Notes under the pieces: generated by a model
Seen by the model: only the letters and a program-made list of their open reading frames with translations
Database searches by the model: none
Told to the model about the DNA's origin: nothing
Source of the DNA: Persicaria tinctoria
Taxonomy: Eukaryota; Streptophyta; Magnoliopsida; Caryophyllales; Polygonaceae
Assembly: GCA_037127255.1 (NCBI GenBank)
Contig: JBANSL010000017.1
Location: 66,323,857-66,387,856, forward strand
DNA length: 64,000 nucleotides
Direction: 5' to 3'
Shown here: positions 46,086 through 56,521 of the stretch, piece by piece
How the letters are laid out: each line of letters starts with the position of its first letter
Numbering within the stretch: position 1 is the stretch's first letter
Made by a program: the position numbers and the translations under genes

Positions 46086-47913
46086 TGTTGGGACATTTGT
46101 GAATCACACATCGGAAGTGGGAGGATTCTGAACCCAACATATAAGTGGATGGGCTACTCCACCTAACGCCAATTGGTCTTGGGATGGTGCCCCAGTCTGG
46201 CTTATATGTTGGGGTTTCTGGTCGGGCCCAACAAGACTTCCCCCAACAAACTAGTATCAGAGCCGGGTTCGGCGGGTGAGCCGGTTGCACCGTAGGTTGA
46301 GATGGACTCCACATATGTATCGGTGATGGGTTAGTCGAACCCGTTGCGCGGGGGTCTCGATTCCAACCGGGCTAGACTTGGGATGGATTCACAAGTGAGA
46401 GGGGGATTTGTTGGGACATTTGTAAATCCCACATCGGAAGTGAGAGGATTTTGAACCCAACATATAAGTGGATGGGCTACTCCACCTAACGGCAATTGGT
46501 TTTGGGATGGTGCCCCAGTCTGACTTATGTGTTGGGCTTTCTGGTCGGGCCCAATAAAACCTTCCCTCTAACAAACTGGTATCAGAGCCGGGTTCGGCGG
46601 GTGGGCTGGTTGCACCGTATGTTGAGATGGACTCCACATCTGTATCGGTGATGAGTTAGTCGAACCCGTTGTGTGGGGGTCTCGATTCCAACCGGGCTAG
46701 ACTTGTGATGGATTCACAAGTGAGAGGGGGACTTTTTGGGACATTTGTGAATTCCACATCGGAAGTGAGAGGATTCTAAACCCAACATTTAAGTGGATGG
46801 GCTACTCCACCTAACGCCAATTGGTTTTGGGATGGTGCCCCAGTGTGGCTTATATGTTGGGGTTTCTGGTCGGGTCCAACAAGACTTCCCCCAACAAACT
46901 GGTATCAGAGCCGGGTTCGGCGGGTGGGCCGGTTGCACCGTAGGTTGAGATGGAAACAACATCTGTATCGGTGATGGGTTAGTCGAACTCGTTGCGTGGG
47001 GGTCTCGATTCCAACCGGGCTAGACTTGTGATGGATTCACAAGTGTGAGGGGGATTTGTTGGGACATTTGTGAATCCCACATCGGAAGTGGGAGGATTCT
47101 GAACCCAACATATAAGTGGATGGGCCTGACCAGAAAGCCCAACATATAAGTCAGACTGGGGCACCATCCCAAAACCAATTGGCATTAGGTGGAGTAGCCC
47201 ATCCACTTATATGTCGGGTTCAGAATCCTCCCACTTCCGATGTGGGATTCACAAATGTCCCAACAAATCCCCTCTCACTTGTGAATCCCTCACAAGTCTA
47301 GCCCGGTTGGAATTGAGACCCCCACGCAATGGGTTTGACTAACCCGTTATCGATACAGATGTGGAGTCCATCTCAATCTTCGGTGCAACCGGCCCACCCG
47401 CCGAACCCGGCTCTGATACCAGTTTGTTAGGGGGAAAGTCTTGTTGGGCCCGACCAGAAAGCCCAACATATAAGCCGGACTTGGGCACGATCCCAAAACC
47501 AATTGGCGTTAGGTGGAGTAGTCCATCCACTTATATGTTGGGTTCAGATTTCTTCCACTTCCGATGTGGGATTCAGAAGTGTCCCAGCGTATCCCCCTCT
47601 CACTTGGGAATCCATCACAAGTCTAGCCCGGTTGGAATTGAGACCCCCACGCAACGGGTTCGACTAACCCGTCATCGAAACAGATGTGGAGTCCATCTCA
47701 ACCTACGTTGCAACCGGCCCACCCGCCGAACCCGGCTCTAATACCAATTTGTTAGGGGGAAGGTCTTGTTGGGCCCGACCAGAAAGCCCAACACATAAGC
47801 CAGACTGGGGCACCATCCCAAAACCAATTGGCGTTAGGTGGAGTAGCCCATCCACTTATATGTTAGGTTCAGAATCTCCCATTTTCGATGTGGGATTCAC
47901 AAATGTCCCAACA
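46086..47913. repeat. TRIM array II (four plus LTRs, then three minus LTRs)
   Basis: The orientation switch is at about 47125/47126, within an LTR on both sides. Its last unit (47425-47913) carries the same markers as the last unit of array I (cgaaacagatg, acctacgttgcaaccgg, cacataagccagac). The unit around 47265-47589 matches the first unit of array I in inverse orientation (agaaatctgaaccc, atcgataacggg). Confidence 0.85.
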
Positions 47914-48320
47914 CTTATTGTCTTCCTTGGCAACAATCTCGTCTCATAGAGTTCGAAAAAGCAGCTCACAGCCTCCCGCTCCTCCATTGAAGCGGAATAC
48001 AGGGCGCTTGCAAATGCTACATGCGAGTCCTTATGGCTTCAATTGGTCTTAGCAGAATTACAGATTCCTCTCAAATGTCCACCTACAGTTTGGTGCGATA
48101 ATATTGGGGCAACCTATCTTGCAAGCAATCCGGCGCTCCATCACAAAATCAAACATCTCTCCCTTGACTATCACTTCGTTTGTGAACGAGTTCGAGCTCA
48201 GACACTTCGAGTAGCGTTCATCTCATCGTAAGATCAGTTGGCTGATCTCCTCACGAAGTCGCTTCCGATTGCTCGATTCCTTAGGCTGCGATCCAATCTC
48301 TGCCTCCGCGAGCTTAGATC
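47914..48320 (+). pseudogene. Copia RNase H, C-terminal part
   Basis: The readings IVFLGNNLVSWSSKKQLTAS, SSIEAEYRALANATCESLWL, PPTVWCDNIGATYLASNP, HHKIKHLSLDYHFVCERV and DQLADLLTKSLPIARFLRL are the standard end of plant Copia polyproteins. A stop (TAA at about 48229) breaks it before DQLAD. Confidence 0.88.
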
Positions 48321-48329
48321 GAAGGGAGA

Positions 48330-48535
48330 TACTGGAGCATATGCAACCCAAGACAGCCCAAGCTCACAAAGCCCAATTCCAAAGCACTCAACAACCCAAA
48401 TAAACAACCATGAGCTAATGGACAGAAGGAACCTTTCTGAAAAATGATGGGCAACTGTAAATATTTGGCTGTATTAGCCCTTCTCTCTTGTAGTGCGATA
48501 GCACATTGCCTTTATAACCTCTCCTATGTATAAAA
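48330..48535 (+). repeat. 3' LTR of the Copia element, truncated
   Basis: It matches 35078 onward (ggagcatatgcaacccaaga...gcacattgcctttata) and then diverges. The last 60 bp of the LTR are missing. The purine tract gaagggaga is at 48321-48329. Confidence 0.8.
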
Positions 48536-50362
48536 CGAGTTAAATGACCATATGTAGTTAGTTTTTTTTTTTTTGGTAAGACCATATGTAGTTACTACGT
48601 ATTGGAGTAGTAGTTAGAGCACCCACAATGGAGGTGTTTAAACATCAATATAAGAAACTTAATAATAAAATAAGAAGAAGAAGGAATATTTTATTAGGGA
48701 ATGATTTGATAGGTTTCTAAGTAAGAAACCCTTAAGAACTTAAAAAGGAAGAGAAATGGGGGCCACTTGGATAAGAAGAAGGAAAGAGAAAGAAATAGGA
48801 TAATAGTGGTGGGGTTAGGTGGTGGGAACAATATTATTTTTATATTATTTAGTTTTTAATAAGGTGGGTTGTAGCCGGGTCCGGCTCCCGTCCAGTTGCA
48901 AATTAACTGTAGGGTGCATTTTGTCAAATTTCCACCGTCCAATAATATCAAGGGTTAGGATTAGCTTGTATTTATTTTTTTACAAAAAAAAAAGTCTGTC
49001 CTCCTCCCACCAGAGAGAGCTCTCTCGCTCCTCGCGCTCCATCAGTCAATCACTCTCGCTCCTCGTCGCTCCATCAGTCTCCCTCTCTCTCGCTCCTCGC
49101 CGCCGCAACCCACCCCGCTCCATAGCTCGTCTCCTTCCCGGTAGAAAATCGCCCCAAATCACCCCAAACCCTCTCCCACAAAATCGCCCCAAATCGCCCA
49201 ATTTGGAGGATGGGTCTTCTGTGCCAAAGAGCGGAGAGGAGTGATATTATGGCTGGCGATTGAAGGCTGCAAGAAGGACAACATTGGTATGTTGCGCGAT
49301 GGTGAACGATTGGTATGCGTATCAATTTGAATTTATGATTTATGGGTTTGGAAATTCGATTGTTGTGGTTGAATTTTTGGAATTGAATGGATTCATATGT
49401 CGAAATTTAGGGATTTTTGGGGGATTTTTTTGTTTCAATTTGGTGATTGTAGCTTGAATTTGTTGATTGGGGGTTTTATAAAACCCTAAAGCATACCAAT
49501 TGCTAACTAATAGGTTTGATACTAAATTCTTGACCTTCCCAATCTAATAAGTTTATTGTGAATTGTTAGATTATATTCTGATTGAATTGTCATAGCTTAG
49601 TATGAAACTGAGGGTCTGCGTCTTGTGAGCATTCCCCAGCGATTATAGCAGATGTATCCTAAATGTGAATTATGTGATGTATGGTGGTAGAAATTTTGTT
49701 AACTTTGTGATGCTGGAATTTGATGCAAAATAGGCATGGGTTACTATTTGGATTAGAGGCTCATTCTCTATTTTGTGTAGGCTAAATGAGTGCAGGGGAA
49801 TTGGCAATAAATTTGAAGTTGGTGAATTGCAAAATCAACTCTGTTTGACATGGGTTACCATTTGGTGATTTTTAGGAAGATTTTTGGGTTTTGCAAGTTT
49901 GAATTTGGTGATTTGTGGACTTGTTGGAATTGAAGATCATCATTTAATTGTTTTACATGAATACTGAATGTATTTAGATGAATGAGGAATGGTGAAGGGT
50001 TGTGCAATTTGTTTTGTGCTTTTTCTGGCTGTTCGAGGTGAGCCTTGTTACTAATGGAAATAACACTTGTAGGAACTTGAAAAGAGACAATAAATTGTGC
50101 AAATACCATTTCTTTTTCTCGAACCTTGGACTTTTTTTATGCAGGTTGTTACTCCAATTGCACCCTTGAGCCAACAGGTACACCATGTTCCTCCTTTTTG
50201 TTGTCTTTTATTTAATATTCTGTTTCTTCAAGCTTCCTTCAATCCAGTAGGGAGCATCACACTATTATGCAATGACCTACCTCATTTATTTAGAGTTTGC
50301 TTTTAATTAGTAGGTTCCATCATATTTTTATGGTCTAATTCTATTGTAATAAAGAGAATTTA

Positions 50363-50433
50363 AGCCTATTAGCTCAAATGGTAGAGCATTGTGCTCGCGC
50401 ACAAAGATGCGGGTTCAAATCCCGCATATGCTA
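50363..50433 (+). other. tRNA-like sequence inside the MULE
   Basis: The acceptor-like ends agcctat/atatgct pair with one mismatch. The D-arm region tagctcaaatggtagagca fits an A box. The T arm gcgggttcaaatcccgc is perfect and fits a B box. The anticodon arm ttgtg-ctcgcg-cacaa has a 6-base loop instead of 7, so it is probably not a working tRNA. Confidence 0.55.
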
Positions 50434-50919
50434 ATGTCTTAAAGATGAATTGTCAAAGCTTTGTTGCCGTGAATTCAAAATTTTCATTTTAGCTCCTCTT
50501 AATTATGATTGATGTCAAAGTTTCTTTCACATTGAATATGGATTCATGGCAGTTGAAAACGCTGTTTTATGACAGAAAAAAGCACCAGAAAATGGGCTGT
50601 TTTTTATGTTAATTAGCAAAGATAGTTGAATGGGTGAACATAAAAATTAAGCAAGAGAAGTGCATCTCCTTCGAGAATGACAGATCTGTTCACACATAGA
50701 CCCTAGCAACATCATCATTTGCTCATGATCATCTCCAAAGCTTCTCAGACATCTCAAAAGTAATTAATATTGAATAAATTTGTTAGTTTGAAATTTAAAC
50801 ATTTTTTAAATGTCATGTTTCTTTTAGCATTGAGACTTCAAAATGTAATCCAAACTCAATTTGCAGCATATATATTGGGTCTATATCTATGGATGTCTAA
50901 TAAGCAACTTTTACAACAT

Positions 50920-50990
50920 TAGCCTATGCGTGATTTGAGCCCGCATCTTTGTGTCTATGCACATCGCTCTACCATTTGAGCTAATAGGCT
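50920..50990 (-). other. Second tRNA-like sequence inside the MULE, inverted
   Basis: On the minus strand agcctat pairs perfectly with ataggct at the ends. The D arm tagctcaaatggtagagcg is the same as in the first copy. The T arm is damaged (gcgggctcaaatcacgc). It is clearly a diverged copy of 50363-50433. Confidence 0.5.
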
Positions 50991-51964
50991 AAAAATTTTA
51001 CATGAATACTTTAGGTTTGACAATAGTTTACCAAATATCATGACTATGCACTTCTAATCTAACTGTGATATCAAAAAGCTTGACAACTGATTTTATCACC
51101 TTCATTACAGATTCTATATGAACTCTTAATTTGCAGATTTTTATCACCTTGATGGCAAATTGTAATAAAAAACCTTCACATTCCACAAATTCAATTCAAT
51201 TCAATTCCTATACCAAATTCAATTGAATTCCAATTCACCGTAGAAACCTAATACCAAATTTCAACCCATTAAATCCCAAAAATCCCTTACATTTGACATA
51301 TTGAATCCATTAAATTCATCCACAATTCACAAATTTACAAAGCAAAAGCCCACAATTTTCTCAAATCCCATATTGATACACATACCTCATTGGCACTCGC
51401 GCAACAAACCAACGCCTACATTGCCTTGCCGCCTTCGATCGTCGACGTCCCTTCAACGAATTGCAGTCGCACCACCTTCAATCGTCAGCATCGCCCTCCT
51501 TGCCGGCTTTGAGAATTCTGACCTGCTAGGTTAGGGGGAATTCTCAATCGCCATCGCGCAACATACCAACGTCGTCCTTCTTGCAGCCTTCAATCGCCAA
51601 CCATAATATCACCCCTCTCCGCTCTTTGGCACAGAAGACCCATCCTCCAAATTGGGCGATTTTGTGGGAGAGGGTTTGGGGTGATTTGGGGCGATTTTCT
51701 ACCAGGAAGAAGACGGACTATGGAGCGGGTTGGGTTGCGGTGGCGAGGGGCGAGAGAGAGGGAGACTGATGGAGCGAGAGAGATGGACTGATGGAGCGCG
51801 AGGAGCGAGAGAGCTTTCTCTGGTAGGAGGAGGCAGACTTTTTTTTTTGTAAAAAAAAAAATACAAACTAATCCTAACCCTTGATATTATCGGACGGTGG
51901 AAATTTGGCAAAATGCACCGTACAGTTAATTTGCAACTGGATGGGAGCCAGACCCGTTGTAGCC

Positions 51965-52269
51965 TGTAGGGATGTGAGTGTAAATTTCGATCGGGTTTAT
52001 AAGAAGAGAAAAAGACGAAAAGTAAAGTTAGGAACTCAATATAGCTTTCATGGATGCGGATGCTCTTAGTAGTCAGTAGTTAGATGAGTTAAGTTGAACC
52101 AAAACGGTCCAAAAGAGTGTTTTTTTTGGGTCGTAACCAAAAGAGTCATTTGGCAACGACGAGTACAAACCCAAAACACAGTTCATCCTCCGTTCCCAAT
52201 CTCACTCCATTTTTCCAGTCGTCTCCCTCGTTTTCTCCGCCTACCCTTTCACGCAGCCAATCTCCTCCA
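51965..52269 (+). promoter_or_regulatory. Promoter and leader region of the plastid E2 gene
   Basis: Only about 205 bp separate the Harbinger-like end (52065) from the start codon. The last 100 bp are CT-rich, typical of a plant leader. No clear TATA box was identified. Confidence 0.45.
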
Positions 52270-55015
52270 ATGGCGTCGCTCACCCGAGTCCCGCTCTCCA
52301 GCTCCAATTCCCACTCCATTTCCTCCGCCTCCTCGCTCTCCTCCTCCGGCCTCCAATGGCCCCGCTCCTCTCAGCTCTCCACGGTCTACCCCCGCCGCAA
52401 GCACCTCTCCACCGTCCAAATTCGGGCCAAGATCCGGGAGATCTTCATGCCTGCGCTCAGCTCCACGATGACGGAGGGCAAGATCGTCGCCTGGACCAAA
52501 TCGGAGGGCGACGTCCTCTCCAAGGGCGAGAGCGTCGTCGTCGTCGAGTCCGATAAGGCTGATATGGATGTCGAGACTTTCTACGACGGCATCCTCGCCG
52601 CCATTGTCGTCCCCGAGGGCGAATCCGCGCCTGTTGGAGCTCCGATCGGACTCCTCGCTGAGACCGAGGATGAGGTTGAGGAGGCCAAAGCTAAGGCCTC
52701 CCAATCCGCTTCCAATTCTGCCGCTTCTCCTGCTCCCCCTACGGCTTCGACGCCTCCGCCCCCTCCACCGCCGCCTAGGGCTGATCCGGCGGCGGGGGGA
52801 CCGAGAAAGACGGTAGCGACGCCGTACGCGAAGAAATTGGCCAAGCAGCACAAGGTCGATATTAACAAGGTCGCTGGAACGGGCGCCTATGGGAGGATTA
52901 CGCCTGAGGATGTGGAGAAGGCGGCTGGAATTGCGAGCCCTAAGAAGGCTCCAGCGGCGGAGCCGGCACCGGCCAAGGCGGCTTCTGCGCCTGCCCCGCC
53001 TAAACCGTCTGGTGGCGGCGGTAGTTATGCCGAGATTCCGGGGTCATCTGTGGTTCCTTTCACGGCTATGCAATCAGCTGTGGCGAGGAACATGGTGCAG
53101 AGTTTATCGGTTCCGACTTTCCGTGTAGGATACCCGGTGGTCACTGATGCACTTGATGCCCTCTATGCAAAGGTAAATTGGCTAACTAGCTTAATTTCTT
53201 CGGTGATTCAGATAGAATTGTTTCTCCAGTTGCTGTTGATGTTAATTTGGGGGATTTTATTTGAAAATTGGTTGATTGGCCTTGCCAGGTGAAGGCTAAG
53301 GGTGTGACTATGACTGCCTTGTTAGCTAAAGCTGCTGCCATGGCGCTCGCCCAGCATCCAGTGGTGAACTCTACCTGCAAGGATGGCAAGAATTTTACAT
53401 ATAACAGCAACATAAACATTGCTGTTGCCGTGGCTATAAATGGTGGCTTGATCACCCCAGTTCTTCAGGATGCAGACAAGGTATATACATACTAATTTGG
53501 AGATTACCATTTGCTCATTTCAGGCTTTTGTGCTTAATAGTTGATGTGTTTTATGCAAAAATTACTGGGCTTCTTAGTGGTATCTAGTTGAGTATGGTTA
53601 CTTGGATTTTTCCATGCAGTTGGACCTTTACTTGTTATCCCAAAAGTGGAAGGAATTGGTCGATAAGGCCCGTTCCAAGCAACTTCTGCCACATGAATAT
53701 AATTCAGGTTCTGTTCTTTGATTTTTGTCATTTTTCATGCATTTCTTTGTGTTCGAAGAGTCTCTCTTACTTGTAAGGACAGTAAATATAAGACTAAGCG
53801 TTTTACTTTGAATGCATGCAGGTACATTCACTCTGTCGAATTTAGGCATGTTTGGAGTGGACAGATTTGACGCTATTCTTCCTCCTGGCCAGGTGAGTGC
53901 TCTATACCAAATATTCTCTTAATTGGAGGATCTAGTAATATTCTTGTGTTGTAGACCATTTGTGTAGCAAGCCAGTTCCAAACATGCTTGCTAATAGGTT
54001 AAAGGAATCGAGAAATGGAAAAGGATGCAATGCTACTATCAATTGTGTTTCTGCTTTTTTCTGAAGATCTTAGCAGTAGCACCAGGCTTAATGTATGAAC
54101 TATGAAACTATGACCAGGGAGCTATTATGGCTGTTGGAGCATCAAAGCCTACTGTTGTTGCAGATAAAGATGGTTTTTTCTCAGTGAAGAACAAAATGCT
54201 GGTTAGTATCAATCATTCATTACTATGTGCATTTTTACTACTAGTTGTAAAGGGAAGGCCCATTTGAAAAATAAATGCAGTTTATCAGTTTGGAATTTTA
54301 CTTGTCTCCTTGAAAATAAATTACTCCGTATCATGATATTCAAGCAGCTGCAGCGAAAATTTGGAAAACCGCATGAAAAGCTCGTCACATATTAGGCATA
54401 AATGGATACAGTTTTGCTATCCGAATGCTTTAGAATATAATAACTGCTCCATATTCCCATCACCAATTCAAAGGAATGTTCAATCATCATTTACCATCCT
54501 GGGACAATCATCCTATGCCGGTTTTATATCTGGTTCTTCTGTCACGATGACCTGCATTTTGATGCATAATTCCTGATACTGATTTCCTTACCATTTGATG
54601 CATGAAGGCATGAAATTAAATGGTGTTTGAAAAGATCAAAACCCTTGGTTCTCTTTCACCTCCATTCCTTGCCGTTCCCTTCCTTGAATTAATCCCAACA
54701 GCCAGTAGTTAGTAAGTGGTACAGATAAAATGGCCTTTGCTTTTGATGTTTTAGTAAAAGAAAATTCCCAGATCCCATACGTTTACCTTGGAGCTCACAT
54801 CCTTTCTGGCTGTATGAGCTCGAGAATTCTCATTTTTACTCAGCTTTCTTCTTACCGTTCTCATTTTATTCTTTCCTGCTTATTTTATGATTTGTTTCTG
54901 AATTGTACAGGTAAATGTGACTGCTGATCACCGGATTATATACGGCGCTGATTTGGCTGCCTTCCTCCAGACCTTCTCAAAAATCATCGAGAATCCTGAC
55001 AGCTTGACATTGTAG
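52270..55015 (+). CDS. LTA2: Plastid dihydrolipoyllysine acetyltransferase, E2 of pyruvate dehydrogenase
   Basis: Six exons: 52270-53172, 53289-53480, 53620-53707, 53822-53892, 54118-54201, 54911-55015; all GT-AG, 480 aa. Residues 1-53 are Ser/Arg-rich, a chloroplast transit peptide. A lipoyl domain (about 57-130) has VVESDKADMDVE with the lipoyl-lysine at K96. An Ala/Pro linker follows, then an E3-binding domain (VATPYAKKLAKQHKVDINKV, about 190-230), a second Ala/Pro linker and the catalytic domain (about 255-480; PFTAMQSAVARNMVQSL, NINIAVAVAINGGLITPVL, TLSNLGMFGVDRFDAILPPG, ADHRIIYGADLAAFLQTF). It transfers acetyl groups from lipoate to CoA, making acetyl-CoA for plastid fatty acid synthesis. 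The HxxxDG box reads HRIIYG, which I recall as normal for plastid E2s. The start codon in ccaATGGcg suits plant initiation; an upstream in-frame extension lacks an ATG. Length matches Arabidopsis LTA2. Confidence 0.95.
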
Positions 55016-55617
55016 ATGAAGCTATTACAGCTCCATTGCAATCAGAAATTTCATTTCGTCTGTGATCGGAATGCAATTGCACGCGGAGACCAATAGATGT
55101 TAAAACCCCGAAATCACAGGTATGATCAAATTGATTGCCGTGCTGAAGAACTGGAGGATAGATATATAGCTCCATTATGGTACTTTGTCTTCTTGAATAG
55201 ATTGCCCTTCATCCGGGAACGTTCTAGACATTGCTATGACTGGAAATCAGCTTTTTGTGAGTCTTTTTTTTACCATCCCATTCGTTCCATTAATGAAACT
55301 GAGCTGAATTCGAAAAATGAACTAATTTCCTTCAATTGAGTGAAACCTTCATGAGGTTTTAATGTTTAATGTGATGATCCAAACCCTCATAGAGTAAAGA
55401 ATCAGTATACAACTATCAAGAAATGGAAGTCCACAAACAAAGGTCCCCCATGGTAGTTCTCTTAAAAGCTTTTGAGCCTTTACTCTTACTTGTAACAGTC
55501 GGTAAAAGGGGCCATTAGCCCCAGTTTAGTAGAACCTAATAATACCCAGAATCTGGTTGTTTGACAAAAATTACAAAAAACAAACAAAAGAAAACCCTGT
55601 ACATAGATTACAAGATA
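55016..55617 (+). other. 3' flank of the plastid E2 gene
   Basis: This holds the 3' UTR and short AT-rich intergenic DNA. Small ORFs here have no domain. Confidence 0.4.
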
Positions 55618-55626
55618 AAGAAAAAA

Positions 55627-56449
55627 GGGTGAATTACATTTTTGGTCCCTAACCTTTACCACTTGTTTCATTTTAGTCCTCAAGCTTTGAAACGTTTTAA
55701 AATAGTCCTTGACCTTTCTATTTCGTTTCATTTTAGTCCCTAACCTTTCAAAGGTTGTAAAATAGTCCCTAACCTTACATTTTTTATTCGTTATAGTCCT
55801 TGATATTAAAACATTATTTGAAATAATTATAAAAAACCACCCTAAAGTTACCATAATTTAAATAAAATCATTCATACAAAGAAAAATTATAAAAAATCAT
55901 CTAACTCTATAATTTTAATTTTGAAAAACACTCGAACTATTTTACTATTTATCATAAGAGCATATTATATAAAATTATTCATAAAAAAATTTTTTCACAA
56001 AACCTCTCATAAAATTTATAGATCTTGTGATTAATTTGAGAGATGATGGGATGTGTTTTTTTTCTTATTTACCAATGCATAGATCCAATATATGTGTATT
56101 AATCCATTAAAATAATGAATTTGAGTAATAAAAGAGATCTTTTAAAAAAATCATAAAGTTGGATATTTGTTTTATAATTATTCTTTATATGGGTAATTTA
56201 CTCATTTATATATATACATTATGATAACTTTAGGGTGATTTTTTATAATTATTTCAAATAATGTTTTAATATCAGGGACTAAAACGAATAAAAAAATGTA
56301 AAGTTAGGGACTACTTTACAACCTTTGAAAGGTTAGGGACTAAAATAAAACGAAATAGAAAAGTTAAGGACTATTTTGAAACGTTTCAAAAGTTGGGGAC
56401 TAAAGTAAAACAAGTGATAAAGGTTAGGGACCAAAAATGTAATTCACCC
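55627..56449. mobile_element. MULE-type MITE with 230-bp inverted repeats, 823 bp
   Basis: The inverted ends start gggtgaattacatttttggt and extend over about 230 bp (55627-55856 and 56217-56449). They contain repeated 'ttagtccctaaccttt' phrases. A perfect 9-bp duplication, aagaaaaaa, lies at 55618-55626 and 56450-56458. No ORF is present. Confidence 0.85.
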
Positions 56450-56521
56450 AAGAAAAAATACCCATGGTTTTCGAGAGTTGAAAACGGAGACATCGATGTT
56501 CATGGTACAGGCTCGGAATCT

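Larger units (their letters stand above)
42521..47913. mobile_element. TRIM composite: two inverted TRIM arrays around a 1.7-kb passenger
   Basis: The block starts TGCTGGGACACTTGTG and ends ACAAATGTCCCAACA, so its ends are inverted copies of one LTR terminus. cttat flanks it on both sides (42516-42520, 47914-47918), and the Copia RNase H reading continues across. Plus-oriented LTRs: 42521-42685, 42846-43007, 43168-43329, 46086-46248, 46409-46573, 46734-46896, 47057-47125 (partial). Minus-oriented: 43347-43406 (partial), 43567-43730, 43891-44055, 44216-44380, 47126-47265 (partial), 47425-47589, 47750-47913. LTRs of 162-165 bp alternate with interiors of about 160 bp containing tggtatcagagcc and a purine tract (gagaggggga). 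No coding capacity except the passenger (44381-46085). Confidence 0.85.
35074..48535 (+). mobile_element. Decayed Copia retrotransposon with several nested insertions
   Basis: The 5' LTR (35074-35340) and a 3'-truncated 3' LTR (48330-48535) share 'ctggagcatatgcaaccc'-type starts and long common stretches. A perfect primer site (tggtatcagagc) follows the 5' LTR, and a purine tract (gaagggaga, 48321-48329) precedes the 3' one. Gag, RT and RNase H pieces lie between in the right order, all with stops or frameshifts. Protease and integrase are absent. Insertions: 35659-37390, 37865 to about 41030, and 42521-47913. The 3' LTR diverges from the 5' LTR beyond about 48520. Confidence 0.88.
48877..51955. 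mobile_element. MULE-type element with long terminal inverted repeats, 3079 bp
   Basis: The ends gggtccggctcccgtccag and ctggatgggagccagaccc are inverted. A perfect 9-bp duplication, gttgtagcc, flanks them (48868-48876, 51956-51964). The inverted repeats extend over about 430 bp (48877-49310 and about 51545-51955), with weaker similarity further in; the right arm has about 100 bp extra. The repeats contain CT-rich, leader-like DNA (ctctctcgctcctcg). No transposase ORF is present, so it is non-autonomous. Two tRNA-like sequences lie inside in opposite orientation. Confidence 0.85.
48617..52065. mobile_element. Harbinger/Tourist-like MITE split by a MULE
   Basis: The left end gagcacccacaatgg and the right end ggatgcggatgctc are inverted repeats of the 'gagcatccacaa' type. 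tta flanks both sides (48614-48616, 52066-52068). Without the MULE (48877-51955) and one 9-bp duplication the element would be about 361 bp. Confidence 0.6.

Noticed and set aside
42521..47913. The TRIM arrays as Cassandra elements or 5S rRNA genes
   Set aside because: The LTRs do not contain the 5S box A/C words I know from Cassandra, and the primer site and lengths define a different family.
42521..47913. CRISPR-like reading of the regularly spaced repeats
   Set aside because: Repeats are 160 bp, change orientation, carry primer sites, and the genome is eukaryotic.
42284..47949. Many ORFs of 60-155 codons in both strands of the TRIM arrays
   Set aside because: They repeat the same translated LTR text (for example LICWVQNPPTSDVGF) and follow repeat copies; they are by-products of the repeats.
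50363..50433. Annotation as a functional tRNA gene
   Set aside because: The anticodon loop has 6 bases and the acceptor stem has a mismatch; the copy lies in a transposon.
52117..52269. An N-terminal extension of the plastid E2
   Set aside because: The extension has no ATG start, and MASL at 52270 gives the normal transit peptide and length.
52249..52868. Arg- and Gly-rich minus-strand ORFs in exon 1 of the E2 gene
   Set aside because: They are antisense shadows of a GC-rich coding exon.
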